DNA from: Tethya wilhelma
Taxonomy: Eukaryota; Porifera; Demospongiae; Tethyida; Tethyidae
DNA length: 64,000 nt
Reading direction: 5' to 3'
NCBI GenBank assembly: GCA_964030475.1
Contig: CAXIPT010000009.1
Coordinates: 1,302,000 to 1,365,999, forward strand
The translations under genes and the position numbers were made by a program. The notes beneath the pieces were generated by a model. That model was not told where the DNA came from. It was given only the letters and a program-made list of their open reading frames with translations, and ran no database searches. The number at the start of each line of letters is the position of its first letter. The stretch's first letter is position 1. This document shows positions 23,641 to 34,618 of the stretch, in pieces.

Positions 23641-24560
23641 TAGTACGATTTTGACAAAAATTACCATTTTCCAATTTCACAAGTAAACCATATCATTTGA
23701 AAGCTCTCATCACTCTGACCACAATGGTGCCAGTCCCATTTCAATACGACCTTCCTAGGCTGAGATAGGCTTGGTAATGTGTTGCTGGGTTCTTGGTTTC
23801 TCATCAAGTATGATGGTTTTAGGTTCTTGGTTTCTCATCTCACTGTATGATAATATAGGTTCTCAACACATTATCAAGAATATCTCAGCCTAGGAAGGTC
23901 GTATTGAGCTGGGATCGGTACCATTGTGATCAGCACAAAGAGATCTTTCAAATGATATATTTTGATACCAGATTTAAATTTTGATGAAAATCATCAAAAA
24001 CCATGGATTATAGCCTTTGGTCAAGTGCAATTTTGACAAAAATTACCATTTTCCAATTTTACAAGTAAACCATATCATTTGAAAGCTCTCATCACTGACT
24101 CTGACCACAATGGTGCCAGTCCCATCTCAATACGACCTTCCTAGGCTGAGATAGTTCCCCTCATAAATACACAGGTAAGGATTTTTCCAAACATTTAGGC
24201 ATAGTTATGATCAAGAATATCTCGGCCTAGGAAAGTCGTATAACGATAAGACCTGCACCATTGTAATCAGCTCGAAGAGATCTTTCAAACAGTATAGTTT
24301 AATTGCAAGAAAAAGAGATAGAGATGCGATGGACGACCTAGAGAGAATGAATCACAGCCGGTATTGATGCAGGGCCTATCAGTTACATGAGTAACCTATT
24401 TATATAGTTACTGTCAAGAATAAATCAGCCTGGGAAGGTCTTTTAACAATGAAACTAGCACCATTGCGATCAGCTCAAAGAGATCTTTCCATATTAATTT
24501 TACAGCTTTCGCAAAAGCCATCCAAATTTGGCAGATTTACTTATCTAGAAATCATTGAAT
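23641..24560. repeat. Dispersed repeat (CCTAGGCTGAGATA family) with two 33 bp minisatellite-like units
   Basis: Blocks such as ATCATTTGAAAGCTCTCATC, CAATACGACCTTCCTAGGC and TGAGATA recur here in direct and inverted order. They occur again at 30,770-31,512, 34,150-34,215 and 41,055-41,130. At 23,780-23,850 two units GGTTCTTGGTTTCTCATC... resemble the minisatellite unit of the adjoining array. Confidence 0.8.
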
Positions 24561-24609
24561 CCCACGGTACGTACATGTAAGGATCGCTCATGCATGCCCC
24601 AATAACACA

Positions 24610-25490
24610 TCAAGTTTTATAAACTGCAAAAATTAACAACACAAATAAAAATACATTACTAGACACACTAACAGTGACTACAGCAACGAGAAAACAATTT
24701 CTTGAAATGAATATTCTAGAATTTTGAGAGTCTTTGATTGAATTTGAGGAACTAAATGTTTTCTTAGAAGAACCACCTCTCGATCTGACTACTGCAGCAG
24801 TTGGTGACCTATTTGACCCAAGAGGAGGCTGAGCAAAGGCCTTGTGGAATGTGCCATTGTGTCCATTGCTGTCAGTCTCAGTGAGAGAGAGGGCAGCTGT
24901 GGCTGAATTGATGCTGTAATGTCTCAATCTAAGTCGAGCAGGTCGGATGAGGACACGCCCATTACGACCCTGATCAGGGCATAACAAGCAAGCAGTGCTA
25001 GGTTGAGATTGGGGATTTAAAACAGACCCCTGTTGATTAGTGAGACAACTGTCTGATTCTGATGTTTGTTTTCCTAAATAGTTCATATCTTCCGCAGTTT
25101 GCAACCAAGACTTCACACCATTGGCTGCTGAAATAGAACAGTACAAAGGGAATATAGATTTGTTTCAGTTTGCCAACTCATCACAGCTTACTGCGTTTCT
25201 TGTTGGAATTGTGGCCGATGCTCAGCCTATGCAAAGAATGGTGCACTTCTTCAGTTGGATCAGCCAACTGTACAGTGAATGTGAAACATGTTAGCTCATC
25301 TTTTAACAAACACACATGTGGCTTCATCATGTACTACCTTTGTTCTAGCACTGTACAATACATTGTCTCCATTGGAACGGCTTGATCTTTTCCTTTTGAA
25401 GAGTCTCACCAATGCAAGGACCACCAGACTAATGGATGTCCCCACCAGACCAGCGTACAAAGGAAAGAGTAGGCTGCAAGTCTCCTCCAT
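24610..25490 (-). CDS. Unrecognised 248-residue protein with N- and C-terminal membrane segments
   Basis: I do not recognise the family. Three exons join in frame with GT-AG sites: 25338-25490, 25192-25267 and 24610-25127, giving 248 residues from ATG at 25,488-25,490 to TGA at 24,610. Residues about 8-30 are hydrophobic (YAGLVGTSISLVVLALVRLF) and followed by KRKRSSR, a typical stop-transfer anchor. The middle is polar and rich in Ser, Asn and Arg, with several Cys. The last 25 residues are again strongly hydrophobic (AVVTVSVSSNVFLFVLLIFA) and end AVYKT, as in tail-anchored proteins. It diverges from kazrin with 308 bp between starts. The gene could be longer, since a minus-strand frame with ATG at about 25,755 lies upstream. 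Its function is unknown. Confidence 0.6.
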
Positions 25491-25798
25491 TCATTACCAG
25501 CCTCTCCTATTTAACGCACATCGTGAATATTGCTCGCTAATTACTCAGATGACAATATTCATAGCTCAGTAAAGTGTTTTGCATAAACAATCTCGAAACA
25601 GGAGAAGGCATGAAATGGTGTTATTTTGCTGTATGTAGCACCTTCGTATTTAGTACAGTTTACTAAACCATTCTCACTAATTACCACTGTCTCATATTTG
25701 GCTGCAAGTGATTCATAATTAGCTGAGCTTGTGTACATTAGTGAAATTGACTGCATAACTTGCGGAATACCATCTCTACTCAACCTATAAAACGAATT
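25491..25798. promoter_or_regulatory. Divergent upstream region of the two-TM gene and kazrin
   Basis: The opposed start codons are 308 bp apart. A minus-strand frame (about 25,559-25,755, MQSISLMYTSSANYESL...) lies here. It could be a short exon or chance; no partner splice pattern convinced me. Confidence 0.4.
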
Positions 25799-28586
25799 AT
25801 GGCTGCAGTACAGCAGTGTACTTCAGCGGAAGGCGAGCCTACGAAGAAAGCAGCATTCATTGAAAGTATGGAGGAAGAAATGAGACGCTGTGCTGAGCAC
25901 TTGGAACGTAGACAAAGCAGGCGACGCTCGCACAGATCGTCTTGGGATAGAGCAAATGGTTTCGCTGAAGTTGAAGGGAGCGGCCCAGAAGCTGGTGCCT
26001 CGAGGAAACGACGAGGAAACACTCTACCTAGGTCGTTTGCCTTGTCCACCGACCAGCCAGAGGTTCACGAGGGCTGGCAACAGAGAAACCCACTCCATCA
26101 AAGACACTCCCATTCCACCTTCAGCAGAGAGAGGAGTGGCCGTGTCTATAGTAGGACGTTGAGCTACGAGCAAGAGGCGTACGGCGGGAGAGAGAGGACC
26201 CCCCTGGGCGGTGGCTACTCCAGAGGCAGTTCTGCACCTCCTGAATCTTACACTGTACACGTGAACTCCAAGAGTGGCAGCTACTCCCAAAGCAGCAGCA
26301 GTCGTACCTCATCCACCACCTCGCCGACCATGAGAGGGATGATCTCCTCTCACTCGCGAGTCTCCTCCTCCTCTAGGTCAAGTGCCAGTCCTCCTCCAGT
26401 GGCGCCCAAACCGACCAAGAGCAGGGCCTATTCCAAACGTACCACTGGCTCTCGGAGACTGTGGTCTGAAGGAACCGACTCCAGAGAGTCCTCTCCTCAA
26501 GTTGACGACCTCTCTTCCTCCATCTCCACTCCTGTGTTTCCCTCGGCCGAGGTCTCGCAGAGCGAGATAGACGTGTTCCTTGAATCAGACCAACGTCAAA
26601 CTGAATCTAAAAGTGTTAGCAATCTCATATCACCACCACCTCCACCAGTAGCAGAGAAGACAGCCAGTGATAGTGAGGCAGGACAAGACAAAGAAGAAGA
26701 AGGAGAACCTTGTCACGTAGGCAGTGATCCAACTGAGAGTGATTTGAAGCCAGAAGGAGGCCAGCCTGTAGGTGAGGTATCCAAGCCAACCAGCCATGGA
26801 GATGAGATGGCTGAGCCAACAAATACTGACCATTCCAGAGAAGAACAAGTAACAGATCGCGAGAAGGTGAATGAAAACACTTCGCACACAATTGCTGAGT
26901 CAGCAGATCACAAGGATGACCCACTAACTGAGAGAGTTGTCTTTGAAATGGACCAGACTATGGAAGAGTCACCAGCTGCCAAGACGTCTTCTCAGCAACC
27001 TCAAGAACCAGTGCAAAATGACGAGCAACCAGCTCCCCACCAACAGGAATTGGAACCGCCTACTGATAGTGTGTCTTCATCACCTGAGTCGATGGCCGAT
27101 AAAGAATTAGGAGAACAGCCTCCATTGCTGGAGGGGGAGAAATTAGAAGATGCTAACTGTGTGGCTATTACTAGTAATGACTCAGCTATGGCTGGTCCAT
27201 CAGCTGGTGATGTGGAAGACACTGCAATGGAATCTGCAGCAGTGTCACTGATGAGTGCCAATAGAACCCCTAGCAATGTGACGGGGAAGAGAGACAAAGA
27301 TGGCCATGTTGAAACGGAAGAGCATTCCTCAGAGGACGGCCCAGACGCTGACACATCTCAGAGAAGACCTGACAGTGGAGCTGAGATAACAGCGCCCGAA
27401 GTGAAGAGCATTCCAATGGCTAGTGTGAAACACAACAGAGCCCACTCGCGGCGCTCCAGCGAGGGGCACTCAGACAAGATGGCCTCCTCTCGGAGGAGAG
27501 AGAGAGGCAGGTCAGAGCCTCCAACTCTCACAGAGAGTAAGATCCACATCACAGTGTCCAGTTCCCCTCTCGCTGCACCTGTAACGGATAACGTCACATT
27601 TCCCAAACGCCAATCTCGAGAGGAGCTATCTCTGCTGGTGAAGGAGCTGCAGATCAAGCTGAGAGAAAAGGACGAGGATTTGGCTCGCTCTCAGAGACAA
27701 CACGAGAGAGAGCTCAAAGAGAAGGAGGAACAGATCAAAACACTTGCCAAAGAAAACAAGAAAGTTGAAAGAGAGAAATGGGAGTTGCTGAAACGTGCTC
27801 GCGATGCAGCTGAACGCTCTCTCCACCTGAGAACCCAACTGGACATGAAGGAAGCTTCCTTTAGGACGTCCCAGAGTGAAAATGGCCGCATCCGTGATGA
27901 ACTGATGTCTGTCAAGTCCGCCAACACCAGTCTGAGAGCACTCCTCAGCGACCTTCGTGCCCCCAAGGCATCTGTGGACCAAGCTGTTCAGGTTGATCTT
28001 CACGGATCTCTGCGTCGCAATCGCAGTATTGAGCTGGCCTTCACCCAGGGGGACCTCAGCCAGGAGATGGACCAGGCGCTGGAAAGATCCTCAGAATTCA
28101 GAATGTCCACAAGTTCTCTCCCTTGGCCCGATCGGTGGGAGGGAGAGGGAGACACTTCCAGTCTGTGTGACGATAGTCGAAACTCCACGCCTGTTCCCGC
28201 TGGTCTCAGACTCTCCTCTCAGAGCCTGAGTGCTCCTGAGGGGGCCAAGAAGACAAAGAAGAAGAGATTCTTTGGTCGTCTCCGAGGCAGCAGTGGGAGT
28301 AAGAGAGGCAGCGTGACCAGCATGGGTAAGTGAGAGCGACACCTCTTTGTGAGGTTTAATCCAATAAGTATTGAGTGACCTTATAGCTGTTTAGTGCAAC
28401 TGTATATCTAGCTCTGGTTTCATGGCTGCATGGCTATTGTGAGTGAGTGTGTGTGAGTGTGTGTGTGTTCTCCCCAACTGGCAATGCCTGGCCTGGGACC
28501 CAACTCCACTTGTGGGTTGTGTGGGATGCCCAAACTATTTATGGAATGTGGTTATATTGGATCGTGAATGTCATTAACTCACTGTG

Positions 28587-28637
<51 letters not shown>

Positions 28638-29262
28638 GAGATCTCTGTAAAGTGAGCTGGTGGCTCAAGTGTCCCATCAGAAAGTGTCTGACTGTTGTTT
28701 GTTAAGAAGATAACAGTTGTTTGTCTGCTTACAACTCCAAGAGAGGGAATGTTTCAATTGCTAGCTGTCCCTCCACATGTCAACAGATCAGGTTTGCATT
28801 TGGTGGTTGAGAGGTGTACAGTGTAGGAGGGGGTTGGCTGCTCTTATGGCAATGTTTACCAGCAGAGCATCGTGAAGATGTGTAGGCCTGTAGCTATACT
28901 AGGAGAGCCAGACGTTGTAGAAGTGGTTCAACTTGTGCATTTATAGCAGTAGCTAAGAGTTCATGAACTGGCTAATAAAGTTACAGCCTTCCTACTCATT
29001 TGACGGGATAAATGTTATGAATGTCCATCACTCTTATTAATGCTCTCTTGTGTGTGTGTGTGTGCACAGATGGTCTTGATCTCCGTCAGAGCAGTCTGAT
29101 CCATGGTCCTAGTCGAGGCCCCACCCCTCTTGGTTACCCCTACCAACCAGTGGCTCCCGAGCTGAAGGACCAGTGGAGACTTTTGGAGGAGGTAAAGAAT
29201 GTCCCCTTCAGTCAATGGACACTTCAGGCCATCCTAGCCTGGATGGAAGCAGGGATAGGTAG

Positions 29263-29302
<40 letters not shown>

Positions 29303-31553
29303 NGCCTGACAGCCTGACAACCACAGAATGGCTCACACAACAAGAGAGAAGCCTCTCCATACATCATATATAGTGAGAGCAGTATTGCTAATGAACTGGT
29401 AATTACAGCTTCCAAGGGAATGACCAACTCATAGAGAGAGCTCCTAAAAACATGCCTTATTTGACCTAGCTAAGACATCTAGCTGCTGTCAGCACATTCT
29501 ACCAGTGAGAACCCAGCAGGCAACCTTGGGGGGAGATGGAAACACAACTGCCATTAGTCCCTACATTACCATAACATGGACACTTAGAGTACACATACAA
29601 ATTAGGTTTCAGTAACACATTGTCTAGGAAACGGTGGTCCATATTGAATTAAGCCCAGCTGGCTACAACTGTCACAGGATACGGTTTGAGCTGCTCAGCG
29701 AAACTCTTCATGGTGGCTCCTATTTCATCTTGCCCCGAGGCCATCACAGCTGACAGCTCCACAAGATAGTGGGTGGAGACTTGCTGGGATGACTCCAGCT
29801 CCCCCGTGTCACCAGGCTGGTAGATCTTGAAGACAGAGACCTTCATTTGACCTTTACGAAACAACCATCCTTTCAAAATCAGCTCTGTGATGACCCTGCA
29901 TAGAGATCACACGACCTACTACAATAGTCACATGATCAAGTCTCAACTCACCCAAATCCGAGTTCTTTTAGAAAGTCCATTAAATTTCGACTACAAGATG
30001 ATGACACAAAACTCCTGACACCAGTAGGTCGCTGAGCGTCGCCAAGATCAAGCTGACCACTGTATATCAAATGCCTGCCCATGAGTAACAAGAGGAAATA
30101 TAATAAACTTATGATGGTGGATTGATTGTTGCTAGGTACCATGGTGCTTCAGGAGAGTCCAGAGATTGCCTCACTCTAACTTTAGTTGAAGACAAAGCAG
30201 TTTCTGCACAGAATAGGCACAGGAACATTAGACCACGCCCATTACCACGCCCAACAAACTCACCTATCTTGTAGACCAGTTCTCTGTCTGTGAAAGCCAC
30301 TCCTCCTGTCGTGGCATAGTCACACAGGCCTCTCAGCCGGTGCAACAGAGGCAGCAAGTCACCTTCTGATACGCTACCGAACAGCAAATACTCGTACTGA
30401 TGTTGACTAGGTTTCGCCATGTTCTGCGCATGCGTGATTGTACATTGGCGAGCGCTCGAGCGTGAGCATTTACTTTAACGATACCTTACCATATTAATAC
30501 TGACTGGCCGGCCAGCTGCTAGCTCCTGATCCTAGATGCTGAGAAAAACAACAACAAAAGAAATGAATTTACAAGGTATTAGTAATTTGAAAGCGTTTCA
30601 TATTACTATAACAACCAAAAGTGTGCAATTATATTAAGCAGCCATTGACTGACCACATCCAGTTCTGTTGCAAGTGTTGGGGGTGTCCCGCGGCCATGAG
30701 CAAGAGTCACAGCCTGTATTGACGCAATGCCTAGTGAGATATCATTACAAGAGTAAAGATTTTCCTATGCAATTTGTTTTTCTAGTTATGATCAAGAATA
30801 TCTCAGCCTAGGAAAGTTGTGCAACGATGGGACTTGCACCATTGTAATCAGCTCGAAGAGATCTTTCAAACAGTATATTTTAATTGAAAAGTTGGAAAAT
30901 GTCCATTTTTTGAAAAAAATCGCACTCAACCATGGGCTATAGTTCATGGTATCGGAGAAATTTGATAAACACAAATCTAGTCAAACACTATATATATCAT
31001 TTGAAAGATCTCTTTAAGCTGATTGCAATGGCACAAGTCCCAGCTTCATACGACTTTCCTAGGCTGAGATAATACATGTTGTTTTTTTCCCTCATAAATA
31101 CACGGGTAAGGATTTTCCCAAACATTTAGGCAAAGTTATGCTCAAGAATATCTCGGCCTAGGAAAGTCGTATAACGATGAGACCTGCACCATTGTAATCA
31201 GCTCGAAGAGATCTTTCAAACAGTATATTTTAATTGAAAAGTTGGGAAATGTCCATTTTTTGAAAAAAATCGCACTCGACTATATAGCCTTTGGTCAAGT
31301 ACGATTTTGACAAAAATTACCATTTTCCAATTTCACAAGTAAACCATATCATTTGAAAGCTCTCATCACTCTGACCACAGTGGTGCCAGTCCCATCTCAA
31401 TACGACCTTCCTAGGCTGAGATAGGCCTGGTAATGTGTTGCTGGGTTCTTGGTTTCTCATCACGTATGATGGTTTTAGGTTCTTGGTTTCTCATCACGTA
31501 TGATGGTTTTAGNNNNNNNNNNNNNNNNNNNNNNNNNNNNNNNNNNNNNNNNN

Positions 31554-31598
<45 letters not shown>

Positions 31599-32225
31599 CT
31601 GCCAGTACCCCTATGCTGGTCATATCGACAGTGAGTGGGTGGCCTGTGAGTGGAGCGTGGAGTGCGGCCTCCCTCACCTCTCAGAGACACTCCTCTCCAA
31701 CCTGGTGGATGGCCGGGTCCTCAACTCCCTCACGAAGGACGACATAAGACGCTACCTCAAGGTCTCCAAAAAGACGGACCAGATCAGTTTCCTCTCGGGG
31801 GTGGAGCTACTCAGGATGCACGACTTCAACAGAGAGGTGGGTGTGGTCTATGACTTCCTGTGTCTCTGGCAGGCTCATTGCAAACAGTGGTGTTTGTAGC
31901 GATGTAATGTTGTGCGAGGAAGGGAGGGCTGTTCCAGGTTTATTGTGGACACACTAGTTAGTGCCATTACTGTTTGTTTCCCCCCAGGCTATCCAGAGAC
32001 ATAGACGAGGCAACCAGAATCCGTTGTATTGGACCAACAGAGATGTGTGTGATTGGCTGAAGGACATACAGTTGGAGGTGGGTGGGTCTCTCATGTGCTG
32101 TGATATCAGTAGTACACCAGTAGGAGTGTGCCCTTTGTGTGCGGAGCAGCTTTGACAGCTGCCCATCCTCCACCAGCTCTGGTTTACATTTTGCTAATAG
32201 TCTAGCAACTGAGCGTGCCCAATGG

Positions 32226-32275
<50 letters not shown>

Positions 32276-32757
32276 CCTATGCTAACAATGTCTTGGGAGG
32301 TGGTGTACACGGAGCACTCCTCTTCCTAGAGAGAGGCAGGTTCACAGCGGAACACCTGGCCACCATTCTCAAGATCCCCATGAGCAAATCCCAGCACAGA
32401 AGACTCCTGGCAGACAAACTGGCCACTCTCTTCACAGAAGACATCAGCGAGTAAGACAGCTGCCTAGTGATAGTGCAGCATATGCTGTATGAGTTGCTAT
32501 TGCCATTGTACTGGTACTTGTGGATGCTAGATTGTAATATATGCCAGTTTCAGCTTCATATGACCTTTAGATATGCTTAATTTATTCATAGTTATTTCCA
32601 CTTGACCATGGCTAGTTCATGGTATCCCAAAAATTGTTAATATAAAAAAAAAAATACTGAGATATGATGTCAATGGAATGTGCTGAGAGAGAAAGATATC
32701 GTAGAAAAATTCTGGAATCATGAGTTTAAATTATAGTAAATGTTTGATCCATCCCTA

Positions 32758-32789
<32 letters not shown>

Positions 32790-33511
32790 AGTTCTCTCGA
32801 GCAGCAGCCTCCCCCTCAGCTGTCCAACTCCCCCCTCCACCTGAGCCCCCACAGTCAGCCTGGCTCCCAGTCCCCTGACAGACGCTACCCCTCCTCCCCC
32901 CTCCACATCTCACACTCACCAGTGGTGGCCAACAACGACCGCTACAAGTCTCCCACTCCAGACTGTCTCCATCCTGTCCGTAAGAACAGCCTAACGGGCC
33001 GCTCTCTCACGCCATCACTGACAAGGTTCACAGCACTTACCCAGCCAGATCCAGTCTCACCACCCGGCTTCCAGAGGACGGGATCCCAGCCATCGGTCCT
33101 TGCCAGTTCCTCTCCCGTCAGGAACCATATCTCCCCGGCCGAGCTGGCCAGGAGGAGCTTACGAGTAAGATACATTGCCATAGTAACATTAATGTTTGTG
33201 TAGATAGAATTCTTGAGCTTGGCATAGCAAAACTTTTTTCATTTGATGGACATTACAAGAGTTCATTTATGAACTCTTGACGTTAGCTAGTGTTTGTGTT
33301 AGCCAGGCTTCTTGTGCATGCGATTACCAGTACACCTCTAGCAGTGATGTGATTGCTGTTAGCTCCTAACTGGTTTGTTTTGAGTCTGCCCTCTCTTGTC
33401 ACTGTATGTCTGCAGGAGTCTGCCTTGAGGTCTGTTAGTACTAATCGTGATCAGCCAGCACAGTTACGACGAACTTTGACCCCCACTGTTCTCAGCAGCA
33501 CTACTGTTTGA
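25799..33511 (+). CDS. KAZN: Kazrin-like protein (coiled coil plus SAM domains)
   Basis: Kazrin is a liprin-related scaffold linking cell junctions, cytoskeleton and endosomes. Exons: 25799-28325, 29070-29258, 31599-31836, 31988-32077, 32275-32450, 32792-33164, 33416-33511. The first exon encodes about 840 residues: a long Ser/Pro/Glu-rich disordered region, then a coiled coil (about residues 610-720) with LAKENKKVEREKWELLKRAR, matching vertebrate LAKEKDLLEREKWELRRQAK, then a basic KKTKKKRFFGRL patch. SAM1 begins VPFSQWTLQAILAWMEAGIG. SAM2 has LVDGRVLNSLTKDDIRRYLK (vertebrate LVDGRMLNSLMKRDLEKHLN). SAM3 has PLYWTNRDVCDWLKDIQLE and YANNVLGGGVHGALLFLE. The exon for the second half of SAM1 is missing, in the interval broken by gaps at 29,303 and 31,513-31,553. 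ATG 25,799 is chosen as the first in-frame start with a normal context (ATTATGGCT). The giant first exon is unlike the short exons elsewhere. The last exon is duplicated in inverted form at 41,788. Confidence 0.9.
29303..29303. other. Assembly gap (single N)
   Basis: The N ends a CT run after kazrin exon 2. The 27 bases to its right also precede the N at 21,294, suggesting the contig on the right has been placed in the wrong position. Confidence 0.8.
29649..30420 (-). CDS. MED18: Mediator complex subunit 18
   Basis: MED18 is a head-module subunit of Mediator, the RNA polymerase II coactivator. Four minus-strand exons are seen. About 30,264-30,420 has YLLFGSVSEGDLLPLLHRLR and GLCDY; compare vertebrate YLLQGSVLDHSLESLIHRLR. 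About 30,132-30,205 has VRVRQSLDSPEAPWY. About 29,950-30,075 has NLMDFLKELGFG. About 29,649-29,896 has GWLFRKGQMKVSVFKIYQPG and SFAEQLKPYPVTVVASWA. The length (about 200 residues) and the whole order fit the family, and the gene looks complete. ATG is at 30,418-30,420, with an NRF-1-like CGCATGCGCA only 5 bp upstream (30,425-30,434). It lies opposite to kazrin in an interval bounded by gaps, so it is either nested in a kazrin intron or misplaced. Confidence 0.93.
30770..31512. repeat. Dispersed repeat (CCTAGGCTGAGATA family), second copy
   Basis: It shares long blocks with 23,641-24,560: the CATTTGAAAGATCTCTT motifs, CAATACGACCTTCCTAGGC, and at its end GGTAATGTGTTGCTGGGTTC followed by two 33 bp GGTTCTTGGTTTCTCATCA units. 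It runs into a 41 bp N gap. Confidence 0.85.
31513..31553. other. Assembly gap (41 Ns)
   Basis: A run of Ns between the dispersed repeat and a CA microsatellite directly before a kazrin exon. The missing SAM1 exon of kazrin should lie around here or at 29,303. Confidence 0.9.
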
Positions 33512-34618
33512 GATGTAGTTGAACACCGCCCATAATATTATTGATATTTTAAACCATGATTTAATAATTATTAATTTGTGATCTGAGAAATCAGTACACT
33601 GAAAAACTTGTTCTTATTTTTATTAATTCGTTTAGTTTGTGAATGACAATAATAAATTACTAGGGTACACATGGTGCAAATCCTCGCTCAGCGTGCACGC
33701 TTTTTTTTTTTGTTTTTAGAACAAAGTCAAGGGTCGTCAATTTTGAAAATGCTGTTCAGCTCATTTCGGGCTTGTGTCCAGAAAGCCAGCTAGAAGCAGA
33801 AATCTGATTTATAAAGCAAATTCTAAGAGTTTTACATCCATAGCAAGCCTACACTAGCAGTTATTTAAAGCGAAATCAACTCTTGCCACGCGGCCAGTGG
33901 TCCTGTGTCCATCAAAAAGCGAAATCGAAGTAAAGAGAAGTTAGAACTCAGTCTTGGGTCGTCAATTTTGAAAACTAAAATCAGGTGATTCGTGCTGGCG
34001 ACCAGGAAACCAGCTAGTTCTGGTGTTAGTTGGAGTATGGGAACTGTAAAACTTCTCTTGAAGCATTAGAGTCAAGAAGCCTAACATCTAATTTTGCTGT
34101 GGCATAGAAATAGTTGCAGTCACTAGAAAGCATGATGTGTATATAAACTTAGATTTCTTCAAGCTGATCGCAATGGTACCAACCCCAGCTCAATACGACC
34201 TTCCTAGACTGAGATATGACTATATTATATACAACAGTATAGGGGAAAAAAAAAAAAAAAAGTTAAGCGGGGATTTCAAGTACTAGCCTTGACCTTGTCA
34301 TTATGACATGTGCTAGCGCTGCACGATCAAGGGGTTACACGTACCATTCATCCTTTATCCCACCTACCCCGTACACTACATGCCAGTCACAAAGGCGCTA
34401 TGACTGACATAGGTTCTGCGAGTAGGTGGGGGCTCAACTATATGCTCAACTGAATGTATGCAAGTATGCAGTAAGCGAGGCAATATATTTCAGGGGAGAC
34501 TCACCACGGCCCCCAGACCATGTATGTGATGAACCTTAGGCAGTATTTGACTCCTGCCATAGCCCCGCTTCACTAACACACTTACTATATATAGTTACAC
34601 GTCCCTATTTATACCAAC

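Noticed and set aside
25559..25755. Minus frame MQSISLMYTSSANYESL... as a separate gene
   Set aside because: It has no homology and a stop shortly before the two-TM gene. It may be an upstream exon, but I found no convincing splice connection.
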